Below, one piece after another: positions 12,273-18,770 of a stretch of DNA of 18,770 nt. Source of the DNA: Helicobacteraceae bacterium (GTDB taxonomy: Bacteria; Campylobacterota; Campylobacteria; Campylobacterales; Sulfurimonadaceae). Positions within the stretch are counted from its first letter, which is position 1. Every line of letters begins with the position of its first letter. A program made the translations under genes and the position numbers. Under the pieces are notes generated by a model. That model worked only from the letters and a program-made list of their open reading frames with translations. It was not told where the DNA came from and made no database searches. Location: assembly GCA_024635885.1 (NCBI GenBank), contig JAGXIA010000084.1, positions 1 through 18,770 on the forward strand. Reading direction: 5' to 3'.

Positions 12273-13130
12273 TTAAATAACTTTTTGTGCCAATACACTC
12301 ATAGATGCATTGTCATAGTGAGATGCTTTTACACTCTCTAAAATATCTTCGTAGCTAGATTTTCTTTGGTCATAAACTATTACAATACTTTCATCACCGG
12401 CTTTTAAAAATGTTTTTTCACCGTATTGTGTGTATCGTGTAGCACCAATACTAATAATAGCTTCTGCAGGACGGTCACAAGCATCTATATATTCGTTTAA
12501 AGGCTCTAGTGGACCAAAATCTTCTTGAATAGCTAATTGGTTTAAAATCCAATCAGTAAGTTTTTCATGAAAGTAGCTATAACCGGTTAGTTCAACATCT
12601 TCACCGTAAGCCTTGATTTCTCCATCTCTTCTTAAAAAACTGCAGATAGAGTAGTTGTCCATAACGCCGCCAGCCTCAAACTTGTCTATTTCAATAATGT
12701 GGTTGGAAAAACCTTTACACTCATGTCCCCAGTTTTTTTTGTCACTTATTTTTTCTGCCCCTGCCACTCTGATAGAACAGTCATTATAGGCTCCAAAATA
12801 TCTTGGAACTATGCTGGATAAACGTCCAGCAGTATATTTTAAATCAAAAATAATGGCTACTTCCGGTTCAGCCTGGACATTGACATCTTCTTTGGGAAGT
12901 TTAATGTACTCAGCGCTAAGAGGGTAAGTTGTTAAAATAGTTTTAGCATGAAGTGCGACTTTACTTACAGGGTTTTGTACTCTAGGCAAGAAAAAAGGAA
13001 ACATACCCTTGGGAGCTGCTTCATCAGCCGTTAATATATGTTTAAATTCTTCAGCTTCTCCAGCTTGATCTAAATGCAAAGCAAAGTTCCCTGCTATACC
13101 TAAGCCAAGAAACTTTTTATATTTAGCCAT
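12273..13130 (-). CDS. DUF5718 family protein, possibly FAH-fold
   Basis: This is a 285-residue soluble protein without signal peptide, best matched from memory to the DUF5718 family seen in Campylobacterota and some other Proteobacteria. Several features recall the fumarylacetoacetate hydrolase fold: an EPEVAIIFDL segment (compare the metal-binding EPE block of that superfamily), RVAGAEKISDK at the position where those enzymes have an Asn/Asp-rich block, and a C-terminal LKAGDESIVIVYD strand. This resemblance is my inference and the typical catalytic residues are not all evident. It starts 1 bp after the ABC-F stop and abuts DUF1653 with no gap. The product might be an enzyme acting on a small acyl compound, but the operon context points towards translation. 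Confidence 0.7.
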   Translation of the reverse strand: MAKYKKFLGLGIAGNFALHLDQAGEAEEFKHILTADEAAPKGMFPFFLPRVQNPVSKVALHAKTILTTYPLSAEYIKLPKEDVNVQAEPEVAIIFDLKYTAGRLSSIVPRYFGAYNDCSIRVAGAEKISDKKNWGHECKGFSNHIIEIDKFEAGGVMDNYSICSFLRRDGEIKAYGEDVELTGYSYFHEKLTDWILNQLAIQEDFGPLEPLNEYIDACDRPAEAIISIGATRYTQYGEKTFLKAGDESIVIVYDQRKSSYEDILESVKASHYDNASMSVLAQKVI

Positions 13131-13131
13131 G

Positions 13132-14736
13132 CTATACTTTTCCTTTCTCTCTAAGTTCTGCGTATTCTTCGTATGTACCTTTGAAGTCTGTTATGGTTCC
13201 ATCAGCATGAATTTCGATAATACGAGAAGCAAATGCGTCTAGTAACTCACGGTCATGTGATACACAGATAACATTACCTTGAAACTCTAACAATCCTTCA
13301 CCCAGTGCAACGATAGCCTCAAGATCAAGGTGATTAGAAGGCTCATCTAAAACTAAAAAGTTTCCGCCCTCCAGCATCATCTTTGAAAGCATCATTCTAT
13401 GTTTTTCACCACCGGAAATACTTTTAACACTTTTTTCTTGCTGCTCACCACTAAACAGCATACGACCAAGACAGTTACGAATCTCAGCAATGTCACGTTT
13501 AGGGTTAAATGCTCTTAACCAATCATAAAGAGTACCATCACCTTTGATGATATCAGCAGTATTTTGAGGAAAATAAGAATTTTCAATAGTAGCACCCCAA
13601 TTAATTTCTCCAGAAGTCGGTTTAATCTCTTCCATTATAATTTTAAGAAGAGTTGTCTTACCGGCACCATTTGGTCCAATAAGGGCAACTTTTTCACCCG
13701 GTTCAAATTTTAGGTTTAAGTCTTTTAATACATCATTAGTACCATATGAATGATTAACATTTACAAGCTCTAGTGCTTCATCACCCATAGAGCGCTGAGC
13801 CTTAAATACTATACTCGGGTCACGGCGAGAAGATGGCTTGATGTCTTCAATCACTAATTTGTCAAGTTTTTTCTGTCTTGATGTTGCTTGTTTTGCTTTA
13901 GAAGCATTTGCAGAGAAACGACGAACGAAAGCTTCTAACTCATCTTTTTCTTTCTCTTTTTTTGCATTATTAAATTCCATCTGTTTTGCTATAACATTTG
14001 CAGCTATATACCATTCATCAAAATTACCAGAGAACTCACGAATTTTTTGATAATCGACATCCAGTATATTTGTAACAACAGAATTTAAAAAGTGTCTATC
14101 GTGAGAGATAACAACCATAGTTCCTTCATGACGTTGCAACTCATGTTCTAACCAGCTAATAGTCTCAATATCAAGGTTGTTCGTAGGCTCATCAAGAAAG
14201 AGTACATCAGGTTTTGGATATAAAACCTGTGCAAGCAGTACCTTGAATTTATCAGCACTGTCGAGTGTACTCATAAGCTGGTTGTGCTCTTCTGGCGGAA
14301 TACCAACATTTCCTAAGATTTTAGCGATATTTACATCATATTCATAAGTTGGGTCTTCTTCAACAGAAATAACTTCTAAATCTGCAAGACGGCTATTAAC
14401 CGCTTCATCTTCGAAGTCGCCATTCATATAAAGCTCTTCTTTTTCTTTTATGGCATCATAAAGTCTTTTATTACCGTAAAGAACCGTATCCATAATAGTG
14501 AAGTCTTCAAAAGCGTATTGATTTTGACCTAGAACACCAACTTTATTAGTCTTTGGAATTATTACTTCACCATCGTATTCAGTAATTTCACCGCAAAGAA
14601 TTTTTAAAAAAGTTGTTTTACCGGCACCATTTGCACCGATTAAACCATATCTTTTATGACGGTCAAGTTTAAGGTTTATGTCTTGAAACAGAACTCTGTT
14701 CCCATATCTCATTGTTAAGTTTTGTACAGTTACCAT
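13132..14736 (-). CDS. ybiT: ABC-F family ribosome-associated ATPase (YbiT-like)
   Basis: This is a soluble ATPase with two tandem ABC domains and no membrane domain, the ABC-F plan. Members bind the ribosomal E site and relieve stalls or modulate elongation. The 534 residues show Walker A at 34-42 (GANGAGKTT) and 354-362 (GPNGAGKTT), Walker B at about 180-189 (LFLDEPTNNLD) and 461-471 (LVLDEPSNHLD), and switch histidines in ISHD and VSHD. Between them lies a charged helical linker at about 250-300, the ribosome-reaching segment. The second signature is normal (SISGGEKHR), while the first is degenerate (TLDSADKFKV), a feature of the YbiT subgroup. The length also fits YbiT. A TGATATAAT promoter lies 53 bp upstream. 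It heads the operon with DUF5718, DUF1653 and yciH. Confidence 0.9.
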   Translation of the reverse strand: MVTVQNLTMRYGNRVLFQDINLKLDRHKRYGLIGANGAGKTTFLKILCGEITEYDGEVIIPKTNKVGVLGQNQYAFEDFTIMDTVLYGNKRLYDAIKEKEELYMNGDFEDEAVNSRLADLEVISVEEDPTYEYDVNIAKILGNVGIPPEEHNQLMSTLDSADKFKVLLAQVLYPKPDVLFLDEPTNNLDIETISWLEHELQRHEGTMVVISHDRHFLNSVVTNILDVDYQKIREFSGNFDEWYIAANVIAKQMEFNNAKKEKEKDELEAFVRRFSANASKAKQATSRQKKLDKLVIEDIKPSSRRDPSIVFKAQRSMGDEALELVNVNHSYGTNDVLKDLNLKFEPGEKVALIGPNGAGKTTLLKIIMEEIKPTSGEINWGATIENSYFPQNTADIIKGDGTLYDWLRAFNPKRDIAEIRNCLGRMLFSGEQQEKSVKSISGGEKHRMMLSKMMLEGGNFLVLDEPSNHLDLEAIVALGEGLLEFQGNVICVSHDRELLDAFASRIIEIHADGTITDFKGTYEEYAELREKGKV

Positions 14737-14788
14737 GATTTTATCTCTTTTTAAGGTGCTTTAAATGTCAGACCTATTAATTTTCGCG

Positions 14789-14794
14789 ATTATA
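14789..14794 (-). promoter_or_regulatory. -10 element of the ABC-F operon promoter
   Basis: The minus strand reads TGATATAAT here, with the TATAAT at 14794-14789. Transcription would begin near 14782 and leave a leader of about 46 bases before the ATG at 14736. There is no strong -35 box, which is common for the main sigma factor in Campylobacterota. Confidence 0.55.
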
Positions 14795-14869
14795 TCAAAA
14801 GCTTGTTTAAAGGCTGATTATTTATCTCTATTAGAGTTATTGTCTGATGAAATGTTGTAGTTTTGTATG

Positions 14870-14894
14870 CATCCCCGAACAGAAGTTGGGGATG
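14870..14894 (-). terminator. hairpin after the chemoreceptor gene, no T-run
   Basis: CATCCCC (14870-14876) pairs perfectly with GGGGATG (14888-14894). After one unpaired base the stem continues with AAC and GTT around an AGAA loop. It is the most GC-rich dyad nearby and lies 28 bp after the chemoreceptor stop. No T-run follows on either strand, so it is either an atypical transcript end or an mRNA 3'-stabilising stem. Confidence 0.45.
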
Positions 14895-14922
14895 AGAAAT
14901 GACCTGGAGAAAAGTTTGAAAT

Positions 14923-17187
14923 CTAAGTACGGTACCCTTTTAGTAAGTCATTTAGACTTATGGTCATATTTGTGAGTTCTGAAGAAGCATTTGAAATATC
15001 TTCAATACTATTTTTATTTTCATTTGCGATTGCTTCTATGTTGGAAACTTTACTTACCATTGAAGCTACAGTTTTAGAATTATTTATATAGCCTAGAACT
15101 GTCTCATCTACTTGAAGAATAGATTCTTCTATTGAATGAACACTTGTGCTGATGTCGACTTCTGTTTGTGTAGCACTTTTGGACAGCTTTTCTATCTCTG
15201 CCGCATTTCTGGACATATTCTCGCTTACATCATTTATAGACTGAACTATAATACTGATTGTGCTGTTAATGTCAGAGAGTGACTTCTGAGTTCTCTCGGC
15301 TAGTTTTCTAACTTCATCAGCAACTACTGCGAAACCACGTCCGTGTTCACCTGCACGTGCAGCTTCAATAGCAGCATTAAGTGCTAATAAATTTGTTTGG
15401 TCAGCTATATCAGAAATAATACTCAATACATCTTTTACTTGGCTGGCATCAGTACTTAATTGTACTATCTTATGAGAAAGTTCTAGCTCATCTTGTGATC
15501 TATGCTCTATTTCACTTGCTAAATGAACTATTTGTTTGTTTGCCTTTTTAAGGGTACTTCCTGCAGAGTCTATATTTTCTTTTGTGTTTTTTGCCTGTTC
15601 TATTGACTCGGCAAGTATATCTTGCAATGCTTTTCCATCGTCTGAAACTTCATGAACAATAGCTCGTTCATCTTTTGCTTTTTCTTGCATGTTTATTGAG
15701 GCTTTTGAAAGTGTTAGAGCAATGCCCGTATTTTGAGATGATGTGTTTTTTGCCTCTGAAACAGTAATACGAACTTTTTCAATAAATTCATTAATATTAT
15801 GTGCTATTTCAGAAATTTCATCACCTTTAGCGACACTGACTTTATTGGTTAAATCACCTTCACCTTTTGCTAAATCATGTGTTGCAATCTGTAGTATTGT
15901 TAGTTTTGAAATAATGCCTTTTTGAACTAATATAATGCTTATAATTACTAAAATAACAAATATGAATAAGGAGAACAGAACTATAGCATTCCTTGTTTCA
16001 TTAACATTTTCCAGTACCTCTGACTTGTCTATTTCAACAATAATTCCCCATTTTTCTCCCAAAATATTTACAGGTGAAAAAGAGCTGAGTAACTCTTCTC
16101 CTTTGGAATCACTAATAATCCAAGAAGAATTTTTACCTTCTTTAATCGCATCAACAGATTTTGATTTAATTTGAAGCATAGAGACTGTTGTTCCGGCAGT
16201 TTTAACATCTTTATCTGTAATAGTATTTAAAAAACGGCTGTCGTTTTTCATATTACCATCCATAGAAATCAAGTTTGCTTTTCCTGTTTTTCCAAGTCCT
16301 GCTTTTTCAAAATCATTACTAAAATTCATAACCTTCGTTATTTTATCTTTTGGAAGTTGCAAAATAATTGCTCCTTCAAAATCTTCTCCAAAATATACTG
16401 GTGATGCTAAAAATATAGAAGGCTGATTGTAGCTTGGTTCATAAGGTTTAAAATCATTTATTACGACTTCACCTTTTTTTATTTTAGAGGCTTTTTTGAA
16501 TACCTCTGCTAAGCCAGAATTGGAATAAACACCATTAAGCAAGTTGGTTGCAAAATCTTCTTTTTTGTATACAGAATATTGTACATCGCCATTGGCATTA
16601 ACAAAATATAAATCGTATAATCCATAATTTTTTAGTATTTTTGCATAAGTTGGATGAAGTTTAATATGAATAGTTGAATAATTATCTTTATACCTCTGAC
16701 TCATTATATATTTGTCTTTTTCTCCAACTTTATTTGGATTGTCTATCATATAGAGCCATTGAAGTTTTTTAGCAGTTTCACTCTTAGGCAAATAGTTTTC
16801 GGCTGTTCTTTTAGGTTGAGAACCTTTTATGTCATAGTTTATGCGACCAATATAATTCTTATAATGCTCTAAAAGAGGCGTATAAATTTTAGATGATGAT
16901 AAATCTCCAATATCTTCCAAGCTTTCAACAGCTTCATCTAAATTCCATATAGTTTGCACTGTAGATGAATCTGCTGTTATGGAAAGTAACATGTTTTTTA
17001 AAGAGTCAAAATAATCTACAATGTGTTCTTTTTTTGACTCTTTAACAGCATCTAAAAGAGCCATATTACTCTTAACTAAAGAGTCTGTCATGCGACTTAC
17101 AGAGAGAGATAAAATACTCACAGTTACCAATAATAAAGAAATAGCAATTAAAGCGGTTATTTTAAATTTTATACTTTTTATATTCAT
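14923..17187 (-). CDS. methyl-accepting chemotaxis protein with dCache sensor
   Basis: This is a transmembrane chemoreceptor of 754 residues. Transmembrane helix 1 covers about 10-30 and a long periplasmic region about 33-398 carries a double Cache-type sensor. Segments such as GLYDLYFVNANGDVQYSVYK and GEKWGIIVEIDKSEVL are typical of the membrane-distal and proximal halves. Transmembrane helix 2 covers about 400-422 and a HAMP domain (LAKGEGDLTNKV) about 423-475. The cytoplasmic signalling coiled coil has the near-invariant tip at about 590-635 (IADQTNLLALNAAIEAARAG, then GFAVVADEVRKLAERT) that contacts CheA and CheW. There is no C-terminal CheR/CheB pentapeptide; it ends LKGYRT. The ligand cannot be read from sequence. 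It lies 61 bp downstream of gltA, with its own TACAAT promoter. Confidence 0.93.
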   Translation of the reverse strand: MNIKSIKFKITALIAISLLLVTVSILSLSVSRMTDSLVKSNMALLDAVKESKKEHIVDYFDSLKNMLLSITADSSTVQTIWNLDEAVESLEDIGDLSSSKIYTPLLEHYKNYIGRINYDIKGSQPKRTAENYLPKSETAKKLQWLYMIDNPNKVGEKDKYIMSQRYKDNYSTIHIKLHPTYAKILKNYGLYDLYFVNANGDVQYSVYKKEDFATNLLNGVYSNSGLAEVFKKASKIKKGEVVINDFKPYEPSYNQPSIFLASPVYFGEDFEGAIILQLPKDKITKVMNFSNDFEKAGLGKTGKANLISMDGNMKNDSRFLNTITDKDVKTAGTTVSMLQIKSKSVDAIKEGKNSSWIISDSKGEELLSSFSPVNILGEKWGIIVEIDKSEVLENVNETRNAIVLFSLFIFVILVIISIILVQKGIISKLTILQIATHDLAKGEGDLTNKVSVAKGDEISEIAHNINEFIEKVRITVSEAKNTSSQNTGIALTLSKASINMQEKAKDERAIVHEVSDDGKALQDILAESIEQAKNTKENIDSAGSTLKKANKQIVHLASEIEHRSQDELELSHKIVQLSTDASQVKDVLSIISDIADQTNLLALNAAIEAARAGEHGRGFAVVADEVRKLAERTQKSLSDINSTISIIVQSINDVSENMSRNAAEIEKLSKSATQTEVDISTSVHSIEESILQVDETVLGYINNSKTVASMVSKVSNIEAIANENKNSIEDISNASSELTNMTISLNDLLKGYRT

Positions 17188-17210
17188 AGTTTACATTCCT
17201 TTGTCTTCAA

Positions 17211-17216
17211 ATTGTA
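17211..17216 (-). promoter_or_regulatory. -10 element of the chemoreceptor promoter
   Basis: The minus strand reads TTACAAT, with the hexamer at 17216-17211, 24 bp before the ATG at 17187. AAAGGAATG then supplies the ribosome site. No convincing -35 box, no sigma-28 or sigma-54 pattern, and no terminator for gltA were seen in the 61-bp gap. Confidence 0.4.
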
Positions 17217-17248
17217 ACACAAATTAAGTATCTATTTTGCTTAAAAAA

Positions 17249-18529
17249 TTATTTTCCTATGTAAAGTTGTCTTGGTCTTGCTATTTTCATCTCTTTGTCT
17301 TTTTTAAACTCTATCCATTGTGTAATCCATCCAACAGTTCTACCTATCACAAATACCGGGGTAAACATGGATGTAGGTATTTGTAGTGCTGTTAAAATTA
17401 CACCAGAATAAAAATCAATATTTGGATACAGTTTTCTACTTATAAAATACTCATCATTCAGTGCTATTTCTTCTATTTTGTTGGCTATTTGCATAAGATT
17501 TGAGTCAAGATTGAGTTCATTTTTTAGTTGGTCTTGCAAACCTTTTAAAATTTTTGCTCGGGGGTCGAAGTTTTTATACACTCTATGTCCAAAACCCATA
17601 AGTCTGAACTCATCTGTAGGGTCTTTTGCTCTAGCTATGAAAGCATCTACATTCTCAACACTGCCTATCATCTTAAGTTGTGCAATTACCGATTCATTCG
17701 CTCCTCCATGGGCTCTGCCCCAAAGAGCTGATATTCCCGCACTAATGGCTACATAAGGATGTGCACCTGTAGAGGCAACTCCTCTTACTGCCGTAGTTGA
17801 GGCATTCTGTTCATGGTCAGCATGAAGAGTAAAAATTGTGTCAAGTGCTTTTACTTCAATGTCTTTAATTATATGCTCTCCATTTCTACCTCTATGCATC
17901 TTTCCTCCTGGATAGGCACGAAGCATATATAAAAAGTTCTCTGAAAAACTTCTGTCTATATCCGGATGAATAAATGGTGCGCCTATAGAATGTCTATATG
18001 CAAAGGCTGCAACTGTAGGTATCTTAGCAATAATACGTCGAGCCATCTCCTGATAACTGGCTTCATTAGAAATGTTTAGATGATCATAATAAAATGTAGA
18101 TAAGGCTGCCGTTGCCGCGGAGAGTGTTGCCATAGGATGGGCTCCAGCTGGAAAAGCTTGAAATAAATGTCGAAGATTTTCATGTATTAAAGATCTATGT
18201 CGAAGTTCCAAATCAAAATCTTGTAACTCTTCTTCATTGGGAAGTTTTGAGTTTAGAAGCAGATAGCATATTTCTAAGTATGTATGATTTAATGTAAGTT
18301 CTTCTATCTTTATTCCACGATATCTAAGCTCACCTTTTGCCCCATCTATAAAGGTTATTTTTGATTTACAGCTTGCAGTTGAAGTAAAGCCATTGTCATA
18401 TGTAAACATTCCAGTTTCACTGTAAAACTTTGAAATATCTACCACACTCGGACCTCTTGTAGCTTCTATAATGTCAAATTCATAACTTTTTTCAGTTCTA
18501 TTATCAGTCATTGTAACAGTTGATTTCAT
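17249..18529 (-). CDS. gltA: citrate synthase (type II)
   Basis: Citrate synthase condenses acetyl-CoA with oxaloacetate to citrate in the TCA cycle. The 426 residues match the hexameric bacterial type, including its N-terminal extension with the beta domain (about 1-60, LRYRGIKIEEL next). Catalytic residues are visible: His274 in WGRAHGGANE, His315 in MGFGHRVYKN and Asp372 in NIDFYSG, equivalent to E. coli His264, His305 and Asp362. The oxaloacetate-binding HADHEQNASTTAVR block is intact. CGGAG lies about 6 bp before the ATG. It is divergent from the GNAT-like gene across a 134-bp AT-rich region. Campylobacterota often run a reductive TCA cycle, but gltA is common in the group and does not by itself show the cycle's direction. 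Confidence 0.96.
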   Translation of the reverse strand: MKSTVTMTDNRTEKSYEFDIIEATRGPSVVDISKFYSETGMFTYDNGFTSTASCKSKITFIDGAKGELRYRGIKIEELTLNHTYLEICYLLLNSKLPNEEELQDFDLELRHRSLIHENLRHLFQAFPAGAHPMATLSAATAALSTFYYDHLNISNEASYQEMARRIIAKIPTVAAFAYRHSIGAPFIHPDIDRSFSENFLYMLRAYPGGKMHRGRNGEHIIKDIEVKALDTIFTLHADHEQNASTTAVRGVASTGAHPYVAISAGISALWGRAHGGANESVIAQLKMIGSVENVDAFIARAKDPTDEFRLMGFGHRVYKNFDPRAKILKGLQDQLKNELNLDSNLMQIANKIEEIALNDEYFISRKLYPNIDFYSGVILTALQIPTSMFTPVFVIGRTVGWITQWIEFKKDKEMKIARPRQLYIGK

Positions 18530-18630
18530 AACTAACTCCGTATATGAGTTTATATTTTAAAATATTCTATGCCTTTATTCCTTATGCTTATGTTAACTTT
18601 TTAAATCAAAAATTATTTAAAGAAATTTAG

Positions 18631-18636
18631 TATAAA
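18631..18636 (+). promoter_or_regulatory. candidate -10 element for the gene at 18664
   Basis: AGTATAAAAT gives a TATAAA hexamer 27 bp before the ATG at 18664. A second option, TACAAT, follows within ten bases. The 134-bp divergent region shared with gltA shows no clear operator, and no single strong -10 box stands out for gltA in it. Confidence 0.35.
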
Positions 18637-18663
18637 ATACAATTCAATCAGTAAAGGAAAGTT

Positions 18664-18770
18664 ATGCAGATTAGAGAGTTAGATTTAAAAGAACTATATA
18701 CCGCTTATGATGTTTTATCTCAATTACGCACAGAGTTGTCATACAAAGACTTTGAAGATTTAATATATGA
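18664..18770 (+). CDS. N terminus of a GNAT-like acetyltransferase (partial)
   Basis: The last 107 bases hold the first 35 codons of a gene that continues past the window. AAAGGAAA stands just before the ATG. The visible sequence opens QIRELDLKELYTAYDVLSQL and continues RTELSYKDFEDLIY. This resembles the N-terminal strand and helix of GNAT family N-acetyltransferases, where an IREL-type strand leads into a helix with VLxxLRxxLS. The acetyl-CoA-binding motif would lie downstream, so the assignment is tentative. The gene itself is well supported by ribosome site and open frame. Confidence 0.5.
   Translation, partial: MQIRELDLKELYTAYDVLSQLRTELSYKDFEDLIY

Noticed and set aside
13838..14050. Serine- and phenylalanine-rich plus-strand frame opposite the ABC-F gene
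   Set aside because: It is the mirror of the lysine- and glutamate-rich linker of the ABC-F protein, a usual source of false frames.
1..18770. CRISPR array, insertion sequence, integrase, toxin-antitoxin pair or defence system
   Set aside because: No regularly spaced repeats, terminal inverted repeats, transposase, recombinase or nuclease-like proteins were seen. The gene content is ordinary chromosomal metabolism, sensing and translation.
1..18770. tRNA or rRNA genes
   Set aside because: No cloverleaf with the TTCRANNC-type arm and no ribosomal RNA sequence was noticed in the short intergenic gaps.

Overview
The window is AT-rich DNA that most likely comes from a Campylobacterota (Epsilonproteobacteria) chromosome, probably a Sulfurimonas-like member. 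The evidence is a nap cluster that starts with napA and has no napC, an iron-sulfur napF, remnants of a napH-type gene, a dCache chemoreceptor, TATAAT-type -10 boxes without clear -35 boxes, and the make-up of the proteins. The genus is inferred and has not been tested. No tRNA, rRNA, insertion sequence, CRISPR array or phage gene was seen.

Layout. (1) Positions 1-3096, plus strand: the end of an MCE-type lipid transport operon (ABC ATPase tail, MlaD-like MCE protein, auxiliary lipoprotein), translationally coupled to a pepP aminopeptidase. (2) Positions 3100-8936, minus strand: a periplasmic nitrate reductase operon reading napA - [napH wreck] - napB - napF - [PAS-gene wreck] - napD - two uncharacterised small genes. 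A CRP/FNR-type operator lies 41.5 bp from the inferred start of transcription upstream of napA. (3) Positions 9157-10360: a gene-poor patch with an intact Hcp-like Sel1-repeat protein and up to three small genes that each look broken by one base. (4) Positions 10404-11723, plus: a membrane diguanylate cyclase with a possible sigma-54 promoter. (5) Positions 11720-14736, minus: a very tight four-gene operon with an ABC-F translation factor, a DUF5718 protein, a DUF1653 protein and a SUI1/YciH protein. (6) Positions 14923-18529, minus: a dCache chemoreceptor and citrate synthase. (7) From 18664, plus: the first codons of a GNAT-like gene.

The most striking region is the nap cluster. Related organisms carry napAGHBFLD. 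Here napG is gone. napH survives only as short recognisable pieces with internal deletions, a frameshift and a lost cluster cysteine. The napL position holds a damaged PAS-domain fragment. The catalytic subunit NapA, the dihaem NapB, NapF and the chaperone NapD remain intact, and so does the anaerobic-type promoter. Either the NapAB enzyme takes electrons by a route other than NapGH, or the whole operon is in early decay. Two unknown genes overlapping the end of napD by one base each are candidate nap accessory factors.
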